Origin: JBBKWQ01 sp037969115
GTDB lineage: Bacteria; Actinomycetota; Acidimicrobiia; Acidimicrobiales; Ilumatobacteraceae
Direction of reading: 5' to 3'
NCBI GenBank assembly: GCA_037969115.1
Contig: JBBKWQ010000128.1
Span: 1-6,614, forward strand
DNA: 6,614 nucleotides
The notes under the pieces were generated by a model that searched no databases, was not told the origin of the DNA, and was given only the letters and a program-made list of their open reading frames with translations. Position 1 is the stretch's first letter. Each line of letters opens with the position of its first letter. Positions 1 through 6,601 of the stretch are shown piece after piece. Both the position numbers and the translations under genes were made by a program.

Positions 1-164
1 GTCGACCGAGCGCGGGTCGACCGATCGCCATTGGGCGGCGCCGGGCGCGCGATCGCTGTCGATGTCTCGGTGCCTTGGAGGCGAGCAAGAGCCGCCCGCC
101 GCCGATCCTGAACTTCCGACGACCCCTTCGTGCGGTTCGACCCACGGACTGATGTGGTGGTCAT
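1..164 (-). CDS. ftsW: N-terminal part of probable FtsW (lipid II polymerase), cut by window edge
   Basis: A frame opens with ATG at 164, in a four-base ATGA overlap with the murD stop, behind a perfect AGGAGGT. It runs open to base 1, giving 54 residues starting MTTTSVRGSNRTKG. The visible part is polar and basic (about 11 Arg/Lys against 4 Asp/Glu), with the cluster DRRRAALARL (20-29), and holds no membrane segment. It looks like a disordered cytoplasmic leader. The FtsW assignment is by context: ftsW, the SEDS glycosyltransferase partner of FtsI, follows murD in most dcw clusters, and actinobacterial FtsW proteins often have such extensions. No FtsW domain sequence is inside the window, so another membrane protein cannot be excluded. 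That the frame is translated is well supported by the SD and overlap. Confidence 0.7.
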   Translation of the reverse strand, partial: MTTTSVRGSNRTKGSSEVQDRRRAALARLQGTETSTAIARPAPPNGDRSTRARS

Positions 165-1513
165 GACGGTGTACCTCCTGTGCGACGCAGATGGTCGTGG
201 ACGACTCGACGAAAATGATCACCGCGCGCCGGATAGCCGCCGGCCGGGTACCAGTCGAAGCTGGCGCACCCCGGTGACAACAGGACGGCGTCGCCGGCGT
301 GCGCGTGCTCGATCGCCACCTCGACCGCCTGCTCCATCGATTCGGCGTCGAGCACCGTGCAGCGTTGGTCGAACACGGCGTGGATGTCGGAGGCCGACTC
401 ACCGATCGCCACGACTGCTCGGATGCGCCCCGGCTCCTCCCCCATCGGGCTGAGATCGAGTTGCTTGTTCCGACCGCCGGCGATGAGCACGACGCGATCG
501 AAACTCCGGATCGCGACGGAGGCCGCGTGCGGTGTCGTGGCCTTCGAATCGTTGAAGAACTGAATGCCGTCGAGTTCACCGATCGGCTCGATGCGGTGGG
601 GTGGTCCGGCGAACGTCGACACGGCGTCGGCGACGTGTGCGGGATCGACGAGCCCGGTCTCGAGGACCAACGCGGCTGCTGCCAGGGCGTTCGTGATGTC
701 GTGCGGGAATGATCGCGGCATCGAGCTGACCCAGCCGAGATGCCCCGCCGGGCCGAGCAGTTCGTCGCCGACGCATCGATAGTCGGATGCGGCAGTACTC
801 GCGAACGTCACGTGTCGCCCCGGAGCCGCCGACAAGTGCGCCATCACGATCGGATCGTCTGCAAACCCGATCGCGATGTCGTCGCCGCGCTGGAGGTCGA
901 AGATCCGGGCCTTCGCGGCGATGTAGGTGTCGATCGACTCGTGCCAGTTGAGGTGGTCGGGCGCGAGGTTGAGCCAGACGGCGGCGTCGGCACGAAACTG
1001 CTGTGTCCATGCGAGCCTGAAGCTCGTGCACTCCACCACGTAGGCATCGAGATCGAGGTCGAGAGCGTCGAGCATCGGAACCTCGGTGTTTCCGACGGCG
1101 AGTGTCTTCAGGCCGGCAGCCTCGAGCATCCCGGCCGCCATCAGAGTCGTGGTGGTCTTCCCGTCGGTACCCGTCACGGCGAGGATGGGGCGTGGACCAC
1201 CCGGGCGTTCCTGCTCCCATCGGTACGCCATCTCGATCTCGCTCTGCAACAACACGCCCTGAGCGATGGCCGACGTGACCAGCGGATGCCGCTCGGGAAC
1301 ACCCGGTGCCGGTGAGACCAGCTCGAACGACGCGACGAAACGATCGATGTCGACGGGAAGAGCGACCAGTTCGACTCCCAGTTCGGCCGCCAACTCGACC
1401 TTCGAGACGTCGATCTGATCATCGGATGCGAGCACGTCGATCCCGCGTCGCTGCAGTGCGCGCACCGTCGACGCTCCGGTGATGGCGAGGCCGTGAACCA
1501 ATGCGCGCATCAT
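161..1513 (-). CDS. murD: UDP-MurNAc-L-alanine:D-glutamate ligase MurD
   Basis: MurD adds D-Glu to UDP-MurNAc-L-Ala in the cytoplasm, at the cost of ATP. The 450 residues are typical of the family. The N-terminal Rossmann-like UDP domain opens with VHGLAITGAS (6-15) and includes SPAPGVP (67-73). The central ATPase domain has the P-loop GTDGKTTT (115-122), with Asp where Mur ligases usually have Asn, then APDHLNWH (184-191) and YIAAKARIF (197-205), where Lys201 is the expected carbamylated lysine. PPHRIE (304-309), NDSKATT (321-327), GGRNK (346-350) and LLSPGCASFDW (411-421) mark the C-terminal domain. The start is either the ATG at 1513 (TGATG overlap with mraY) or the next ATG at 1510. Neither has a strong SD, so coupling to mraY is likely. 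The frame stays open far upstream of 1513, but that part is antisense-free mraY sequence read out of frame. The stop overlaps the next ATG (ATGA). Confidence 0.96.
   Translation of the reverse strand: MMRALVHGLAITGASTVRALQRRGIDVLASDDQIDVSKVELAAELGVELVALPVDIDRFVASFELVSPAPGVPERHPLVTSAIAQGVLLQSEIEMAYRWEQERPGGPRPILAVTGTDGKTTTTLMAAGMLEAAGLKTLAVGNTEVPMLDALDLDLDAYVVECTSFRLAWTQQFRADAAVWLNLAPDHLNWHESIDTYIAAKARIFDLQRGDDIAIGFADDPIVMAHLSAAPGRHVTFASTAASDYRCVGDELLGPAGHLGWVSSMPRSFPHDITNALAAAALVLETGLVDPAHVADAVSTFAGPPHRIEPIGELDGIQFFNDSKATTPHAASVAIRSFDRVVLIAGGRNKQLDLSPMGEEPGRIRAVVAIGESASDIHAVFDQRCTVLDAESMEQAVEVAIEHAHAGDAVLLSPGCASFDWYPAGGYPARGDHFRRVVHDHLRRTGGTPS
173..179 (-). promoter_or_regulatory. Strong Shine-Dalgarno site for the gene starting at 164
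   Basis: AGGAGGT on the minus strand, eight bases before the ATG at 164 and inside the last codons of murD. It is the best match to the anti-SD in the window and fixes the start of the downstream frame. Unlike most junctions here, this gene may initiate well on its own in addition to coupling with murD. Confidence 0.8.
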
Positions 1514-2562
1514 CAGAGACCCGACGCGATGTTGGTGAAATCGGCAATGAAGATCGCGAGCGCGGTGCCGACGCAGATGGCCGAGATGAGCCAGAAGCGG
1601 ATGATCACCGTGGTTTCGGGCCATCCGATCAACTCGAAGTGATGATGGATCGGCGACATGCGGAACAGCCGCTTGCGGCGGCCTGATGCCTTGAACACGC
1701 CCATCTGGATCGCGACCGAGCCGGCCTCGATCACGTTGATGCCGCAGACGAGGATGAGCAGCAAGTGCGTGTTGAGGGTCAGCGCCAACAGCGCCAGCGC
1801 CGACCCGATGCCCAGCGCACCGACGTCGCCCATGAAGATCCGCGCAGGAGCCGCGTTCCACCAGAGGAAGCCGAGGCAACCGCCGGCGAAGGCAGCTGCC
1901 ATCACGCCCATGTCGAGCGGGTTCACGATCGCCGGGTACACCTCGGGATTTCTGAACGCCCAGTATGCGACCACGGTGAATGCCCCGAAGCCCATGAGCG
2001 CCGACCCTCCGGCCAGCCCGTCGAGGCCGTCGGTGACGTTGACGGCGTTCGTGGTCGCCCAGATGATCAACCCGGCCCAGATCACCCACACGGTGGTGGG
2101 GACCTCGAATCCGAGGTCTTCGGCGCGGGTGAGGCTGATCGTCTCGGAGATGCCGGTGGCGTACACGAGCCACCACGCCAGTCCGAAGCTCATGAGCATC
2201 GTGACGTAATTCTTCTGCTTCCAGAAGATGCCCCGATTGTGGCGCTTCTTCACCTTGATGTAGTCGTCGAGGAACCCCATCAAGGCCATGGCAAGGATCC
2301 CCGCCCAGGCGATCATCGCCTGGTCGGAGAACGCGATCTCGCGAATGTGTGCGCCGACCCAGCCGACGAAGGCAGCGACGACGATCGCGAGCCCACCCAT
2401 GGTGGGCGTCCCCTGCTTCACCATGTGATGCTCGGGGCCGCGATCTTCCTTTCCGAGAATCGGCTGCCCCTGACCGCGTTCGCGAAAGAAGACGATCAGG
2501 AATCGCGTCCCGAACAGTGACACGACTGTGGCAATCGCACCGGCAATCATGACGGCGATCAC
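1513..2562 (-). CDS. mraY: Phospho-MurNAc-pentapeptide transferase MraY (lipid I synthase)
   Basis: MraY is a polytopic membrane enzyme that transfers phospho-MurNAc-pentapeptide from UDP to undecaprenyl phosphate, giving lipid I. At 349 residues it has normal length, with about ten hydrophobic segments. Family motifs are present in order: KQGTPTMGG (49-57), FLDDYIK (97-103, with the Asp99-Asp100 pair), NVTDGLDGLAGG (175-186), FMGDVG (243-248, catalytic-site Asp246) and SPIHHHFELIGW (303-314, the cytoplasmic His-rich loop). I chose the GTG at 2562 over the in-frame ATG at 2550: it makes a GTGA overlap with murE and has a GGAGG seven bases upstream, while the later ATG would leave that SD about 19 bases away. 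The stop shares one base with the murD ATG. Its substrate carries D-Ala-D-Ala added by MurF, which is not encoded here. Confidence 0.97.
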   Translation of the reverse strand: MIAVMIAGAIATVVSLFGTRFLIVFFRERGQGQPILGKEDRGPEHHMVKQGTPTMGGLAIVVAAFVGWVGAHIREIAFSDQAMIAWAGILAMALMGFLDDYIKVKKRHNRGIFWKQKNYVTMLMSFGLAWWLVYATGISETISLTRAEDLGFEVPTTVWVIWAGLIIWATTNAVNVTDGLDGLAGGSALMGFGAFTVVAYWAFRNPEVYPAIVNPLDMGVMAAAFAGGCLGFLWWNAAPARIFMGDVGALGIGSALALLALTLNTHLLLILVCGINVIEAGSVAIQMGVFKASGRRKRLFRMSPIHHHFELIGWPETTVIIRFWLISAICVGTALAIFIADFTNIASGL

Positions 2563-4004
2563 AGGAGTTCCTCCAGGAGTTCGCGTGCCACGACACGGTC
2601 GTCGAAGGGGAAGTGGGTGGCACCGATGGTCTGCGTGGTCTCGTGACCCTTTCCGGCAATGACGACCACGTCACCGGCGCGAGCCTCACCGACCGCGGTT
2701 GCGATCGCCATACGACGATCGGCCTCGGTGGCGACCCGTTCACGGTACTGCGCTGGAACTCCGGCGACGATGGATGCGATGATCGAGTCGGGCGGCTCGG
2801 TTCGGGGATTGTCCGACGTGACGATCACCCAGTCGGCACCTTGAGCGGCAGCAGCACCCATCATCGGCCGCTTTTCGCGATCACGGTCACCACCGCAGCC
2901 GAACACCGCAAGGACCCGACCGGTCCCCGCTGCGTTTCGTGCGGCAGCCAGGAGTTCGGTGAGTCCGTCAGGCGTGTGGGCATAGTCCACGATGACGTCG
3001 AACTCGATCGGGCCGACACCGAGCTGCTCGCCGGTGACGAGTTCGAACCGACCCGGAACCGGCCGGCTCCCCGAGAGTCCGGCTGCGGCATCGCCGGCAT
3101 CGATACCGAGCGCCGTGGCCGTTGTCAGCGCTGCCAGCGAGTTCCACACGTTGAACGAACCGCCGAGTTGCACCTCAACCGGCCGACCGCGCCAGGTGAA
3201 GGAGTGATGTCGTGCGGTCACCGTCACATCGACCGCGTCAGCCATCGAATAGGGCACCATCTCGGTTGCTGCGACGTCGAGCAGGAGCCTGCCGTACGGA
3301 TCATCGGTGTTCGTGACCCCGATGGCGCTGAGTCGACGATCGAACAGACTCGCCTTGGCCCGAAAGTACTCTTCCATGGTCTTGTGGAGGTCGAGATGAT
3401 CGCGGCCGAGGTTGGTGAACACGGAGACGTCGAAGTTCGTGCCGTTGACGCGGTGCAATGCCATCGCGTGCGACGACACTTCCATCACCACCGCTTGACG
3501 TCCGGCGTCGCGAAGCTGTGCGAGATGTCGCTGCAGGTCGGTCGCTTCTGGAGTCGTTCGGGGTCCGGTCAGTGTGCCGAGCACCTCGGTCGAACCGATC
3601 GTGCTGTCCAGAATCGAGCTGAGCAAGTGAGCGGTGGTGGTCTTGCCGTTGGTGCCGGTGATGCCGACCGTGGTCATCGAAGCCGATGGGTGATCGAACA
3701 GCGCGGCCGCGATCGCTCCGACGCAGTAGCGAGTGTCGTCGACCACGATCTGCGGAACGTCGATGGGGAGTAGTCGCTCGACGAGGAGAGCCGACGCACC
3801 GTCGTTGACAGCCGACTCCGCGTACCGATGCCCGTCGTGCTCGGCTCCGACGATGCTCACGAACATCGTTCCTGCACCGACCTCTCGTGAGTCGTGGGTG
3901 ATGTCGTGGATCACGACATCACGATCGCCGCTGACCGATGCACCGACGGGCGCTGCGGCGGCCAGGTCGGCGATCGTGTGCGCGGGGCGCGCCGACGTGG
4001 ACAT
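2559..4004 (-). CDS. murE: UDP-MurNAc-L-Ala-D-Glu:diaminopimelate ligase MurE
   Basis: MurE is the cytoplasmic ATP-dependent ligase that adds the third residue of the stem peptide. The 481 residues match the usual family length. The N-terminal UDP-binding domain spans about 1-108. The central ATPase domain has the P-loop GTNGKTTT (117-124), the substrate-binding TTPEAT (150-155), MEVSSHAM (174-181), RDHLDLH (201-207) and YFRAK (213-217), whose Lys217 should be the carbamylated lysine. The C-terminal domain has VDYAHTPDGL (339-348), GCGGDRDREKRP (369-380), DNPR (398-401) and GKGHE (451-455). DNPR is the family marker for diaminopimelate rather than lysine; it does not separate the meso from the LL isomer. 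The ATG at 4004 sits six bases after the ftsI stop and has no clear SD. The stop codon overlaps the mraY GTG by four bases, whereas murF would normally come between them. Confidence 0.97.
   Translation of the reverse strand: MSTSARPAHTIADLAAAAPVGASVSGDRDVVIHDITHDSREVGAGTMFVSIVGAEHDGHRYAESAVNDGASALLVERLLPIDVPQIVVDDTRYCVGAIAAALFDHPSASMTTVGITGTNGKTTTAHLLSSILDSTIGSTEVLGTLTGPRTTPEATDLQRHLAQLRDAGRQAVVMEVSSHAMALHRVNGTNFDVSVFTNLGRDHLDLHKTMEEYFRAKASLFDRRLSAIGVTNTDDPYGRLLLDVAATEMVPYSMADAVDVTVTARHHSFTWRGRPVEVQLGGSFNVWNSLAALTTATALGIDAGDAAAGLSGSRPVPGRFELVTGEQLGVGPIEFDVIVDYAHTPDGLTELLAAARNAAGTGRVLAVFGCGGDRDREKRPMMGAAAAQGADWVIVTSDNPRTEPPDSIIASIVAGVPAQYRERVATEADRRMAIATAVGEARAGDVVVIAGKGHETTQTIGATHFPFDDRVVARELLEELL
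2570..2574 (-). promoter_or_regulatory. Shine-Dalgarno site for mraY
   Basis: GGAGG on the minus strand, seven bases before the GTG at 2562 and within the final Leu-Glu-Glu-Leu codons of murE. It decides the GTG start over the in-frame ATG at 2550. The following bases allow GGAG to pair with CTCC across a GAA loop, so the site may be partly masked unless a ribosome is finishing murE. Confidence 0.7.
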
Positions 4005-4010
4005 CGGCGG

Positions 4011-6113
4011 TCACTTCGTCCCACACGGGACGGTATCGGCCGGCGGCTGGATGCCGAGCTCGTGCACGACAGTCGGTGCGAGTTCGGCAAAGACCGGGCC
4101 GGCCGCCGTACCACCGAATCGGTTGATGTCGCCCGCCGGCGGCTCGTCGATCGAGACCAGGACGGTCACCTGGGGGTCTTCTGCTGGGAAGAACCCCACG
4201 AAGCTGGCGTAGTAGACGTACTCGCCGGCGGCGTTCTGGTACGTGCCGTTCGGCTGCGCCTTGAGGCCCGTGCCGGTCTTGCCGGCCACGTTGAAACCAT
4301 CGACCTGTGCGTACTTCGCGGTACCCCGGCACACCACTTCGGCCATCATCTGCTGCACGATCTTGGCCGTCGTCGGCGACACGACTTCCTGCGTGGTCGA
4401 TGCCGGTCGGTCGATGATGTTGCCGGCTCGATCAATGGTCGACTTCACCAGCAGCGGCGCGACGTAGGTGCCGCCGTTGGCGATCGTGTTCACGGCTGCG
4501 GCCAGCTGGATCGACGTCGACGACACACCCTGTCCGTAGGCCACCGTCACACGTTCGGACCCCCAGAGTTCGTCCCAGTTCTTCAGGATGCCGGTCGACT
4601 CGCCCGGGAAATCGAGTGCGGTGGGCTCACCCAGTCCGAACTCACGCATGTACTCCCAGTGGCGTTCGCGGCCGACCTCTTGCTGCACCATGATCGTGCC
4701 GATGTTCGATGACGCCACCAGGATCTGCTCGACGGTCATCGCCTCATCGGGGTGTTGGTGCGAATCCTTCAGGAGGTCGTCGCCGTACTCCTTGCGCCAC
4801 GGAACGACGAAGCTGGTGTCGGCTGTGACGACACCCTCGTTGATGCCGGCAGCGATCGTGATCACCTTGGCGACAGAGCCCGGCTCGTACGCGTCGACGG
4901 CGGCGAAGTTGCCCGAGGTGATTTCGACGACGCCGGCGTCGTCGCGGCGGACTGATGCCATCGCGTAGATCTCACCGGTGTCGTTGTCCATCACGATCGC
5001 CGTGCCACCGCGCGCCTGGATCTCGGCGACGCGGCGGAGCAGCGCCTCCTCGGTTGCGAACTGGATCGATCGGTCGAGGGTCAGAATCAGGTCGTCGCCA
5101 GGAACCGGGGTGATCGAGACCGACTCGGTTCCGGCGATCGATCGACCTCCCGGCGCAACCTCTCGCGATGTCTCGCCATCGGACCCGGTCAGTAGATCGT
5201 TGTACTGCAGTTCGAGTCCAGCAGTGCCGATGCCGTCGATGTCGGTGCGGCCGATGACACTTCGTCCGGTGTCGCCACCGGGCAGGATCCGCTTGTCCTC
5301 CGAGATCACGTCGACGCCTGCGAGGTTCAGCGCTTCGAGTTGGTCACCGACTGCCACATCGACCTGGCGTGCGACATACACGAACCCGCGGTCCTGTTCG
5401 ATCATCTCCTTCAGGAGCTCGTCGCGCCGCTCGGGCGACAGGTGCAGGATCGATGCGAGCGTGTCAGCGGTCGCCTGTGGATTCTCGATCAGCTCCGGAT
5501 TGATGCTCACAGTTCGAGCGGGCACCGAAACGGCGAGTTCCTCACCGTTGCGATCGAAGATGTTCCCGCGATCGGCCGTGATCGTCGAGCGACGAGTCCA
5601 CTGCTGGGCGCCCTCGGCCCGCAACGTTTCCCCCTCACTGGTCTGCAATCGACCGACCCGTACCAGCACCGTTGCGAGGATGAGAACCAGGACGACGAGC
5701 ACCACGATGAGACGCCGCCGCGGCTGCCCGGCACCGAACTGACCGGTCGGGACACGCCTCGGCTTCGGGGCGGTAACCCGCCGCTCGGACGCGCGACGTG
5801 GCTGGGTCGGCGCCGTCTGCCGGGACTGGGGGGAAGGTTGACGCGTCCGGCCAGTGGTTGACGGCTTCGCACGACCCACCGGCGCCGTCCGCCTCGCGGT
5901 CTTGGTCGCCGACTTCGTCGGGGCCTTCGCTCGATTGGTCGTCGTGACGCCTCTACCGGAGGCAGACCGTGCAGCAGTTCCGTTGCGAGAGCGGCCGGCC
6001 GCACGAGTCGTCCCCGTTCGGGCCGCCGTGCGGGTTCCTGACCGCGTCGGCGCTCGTTCGATGCGTGCAGCATGTCTGCGAACCGGTCGAGCGGGTGGGC
6101 GACGCCGGCTCAT
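4011..6113 (-). CDS. ftsI: Septal peptidoglycan transpeptidase FtsI (class B PBP3)
   Basis: This 700-residue class B penicillin-binding protein crosslinks septal peptidoglycan outside the membrane, working with FtsW. Residues 1-134 are a low-complexity cytoplasmic tail with about 32 Arg and 5 Lys against 2 Glu. A transmembrane anchor lies at about 135-152. The PBP dimerisation (pedestal) domain follows, opened by the conserved RGNIFDRNGEELA (182-194). The transpeptidase domain has all three active-site motifs: SVAK (413-416, nucleophile Ser413), SSN (468-470) and KTGT (612-615). There is no PASTA domain. E. coli FtsI has about 588 residues; the extra length is mostly the N-terminal tail, and basic tails are also known in actinobacterial relatives such as mycobacterial PbpB. 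The only two cysteines, Cys595 and Cys697, are both extracytoplasmic. The ATG at 6113 lies in an ATGA overlap with ftsL and has no strong SD, which suggests translational coupling. murE follows after six bases. Confidence 0.96.
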   Translation of the reverse strand: MSRRRPPARPVRRHAARIERAPTRSGTRTAARTGTTRAAGRSRNGTAARSASGRGVTTTNRAKAPTKSATKTARRTAPVGRAKPSTTGRTRQPSPQSRQTAPTQPRRASERRVTAPKPRRVPTGQFGAGQPRRRLIVVLVVLVLILATVLVRVGRLQTSEGETLRAEGAQQWTRRSTITADRGNIFDRNGEELAVSVPARTVSINPELIENPQATADTLASILHLSPERRDELLKEMIEQDRGFVYVARQVDVAVGDQLEALNLAGVDVISEDKRILPGGDTGRSVIGRTDIDGIGTAGLELQYNDLLTGSDGETSREVAPGGRSIAGTESVSITPVPGDDLILTLDRSIQFATEEALLRRVAEIQARGGTAIVMDNDTGEIYAMASVRRDDAGVVEITSGNFAAVDAYEPGSVAKVITIAAGINEGVVTADTSFVVPWRKEYGDDLLKDSHQHPDEAMTVEQILVASSNIGTIMVQQEVGRERHWEYMREFGLGEPTALDFPGESTGILKNWDELWGSERVTVAYGQGVSSTSIQLAAAVNTIANGGTYVAPLLVKSTIDRAGNIIDRPASTTQEVVSPTTAKIVQQMMAEVVCRGTAKYAQVDGFNVAGKTGTGLKAQPNGTYQNAAGEYVYYASFVGFFPAEDPQVTVLVSIDEPPAGDINRFGGTAAGPVFAELAPTVVHELGIQPPADTVPCGTK

Positions 6114-6601
6114 GGCTCGCGACTGCTCACCGATTTTGCGGTTCGGAATTGGTCGATCGGCTCTACGGTTGCGATGACGCGCAATTCGGTATCCATGCTG
6201 CCAGACGCAGCGATGACCATCGCGAGTGCGGCCGGGTCGATGGGGACGAACGCGCTCGCGTTGCCCGGTCGCATGCCCTGCGCCGATGCCTGCTCGGCGA
6301 GCCGCGTCGGCGAACGAAGCACAGCACGGTCGCTCCTCAACACGTCGTAGTCGTCTTGTGCCTGCAGAAACGACCGATCGAGTTCGTCGATGCGGAGCTG
6401 ACGTTCGGCGATCGTGGTGTGCAGGACAGCAACGCCGAGCAGGACGCCCCCGACGAGAAACGAGAGCGCGACTGCAAAACCCGCTGCGCGGCGCCGGCGC
6501 GGGACCACGGTGAGCTTGGGTCGGCGGGTCGTGTTCGACTCCGGCCGCGATCGAACTTGCGGGGAGCGGTTGGTGCCTGTTGAACCGATCGGTAGTGCCA
6601 T
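6110..6601 (-). CDS. ftsL: FtsL-type cell division protein (small bitopic divisome subunit)
   Basis: The product is a 163-residue single-pass membrane protein, of the kind that links the FtsQ/DivIB-DivIC complex to the FtsW/FtsI septal synthase. A basic cytoplasmic N-terminus (residues 1-38, including the run PRRRR at 34-38) precedes one hydrophobic segment at about 39-60. A heptad-rich stretch suited to a coiled coil follows at about 61-96, then the motif SPTRLAEQASAQGM (97-110), which resembles the FtsL/DivIC signature (R-hydrophobic-E-x-A-x-x-x-G-M). The tail after residue 115 is of unknown function. FtsL sequences diverge quickly, so assignment uses topology plus position directly before ftsI. 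The ATG at 6601 overlaps an apparent TGA by one base. No SD is visible in the 13 bases available, and the frame stays open to the window edge, so a more upstream start is possible. The stop overlaps the ftsI start by four bases (ATGA). Confidence 0.85.
   Translation of the reverse strand: MALPIGSTGTNRSPQVRSRPESNTTRRPKLTVVPRRRRAAGFAVALSFLVGGVLLGVAVLHTTIAERQLRIDELDRSFLQAQDDYDVLRSDRAVLRSPTRLAEQASAQGMRPGNASAFVPIDPAALAMVIAASGSMDTELRVIATVEPIDQFRTAKSVSSREP

Noticed and set aside
1658..2520. Plus-strand open frames opposite mraY (1658-2209 and 1765-2520).
   Set aside because: They overlap each other and mraY, have biased composition, and show no recognisable domain; they are typical GC-driven mirror frames.
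1514..2743. The murD reading frame stays open upstream to 2743, which could suggest an 860-residue fusion protein.
   Set aside because: The upstream part reads mraY and the end of murE in the wrong frame. Its product is Arg/His/Gly-rich with no domain character, whereas murE and mraY have full family motifs on the same strand. MurD homology starts cleanly at the ATG at 1513.
2613..3773. Plus-strand open frame of 386 codons opposite murE.
   Set aside because: It lies wholly antisense to a well-supported gene, is rich in His, Arg, Asp and Gly as expected for a high-GC mirror frame, and shows no motif, SD or partner gene.
2559..4004. Reading the MurE DNPR motif as proof of meso-DAP peptidoglycan.
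   Set aside because: DNPR separates DAP from lysine ligases, but LL-DAP actinobacteria also have it, so the isomer cannot be called from this sequence.
4005..4010. Possible promoter, terminator or murF remnant in the gap between ftsI and murE.
   Set aside because: The gap is only six bases (CCGCCG on the coding strand), too short to hold any such element.
4978..5742. Plus-strand open frame of 254 codons opposite the FtsI pedestal domain.
   Set aside because: Its Ser/Arg-rich product is the mirror of the ftsI codons; no motif or initiation signal supports it.
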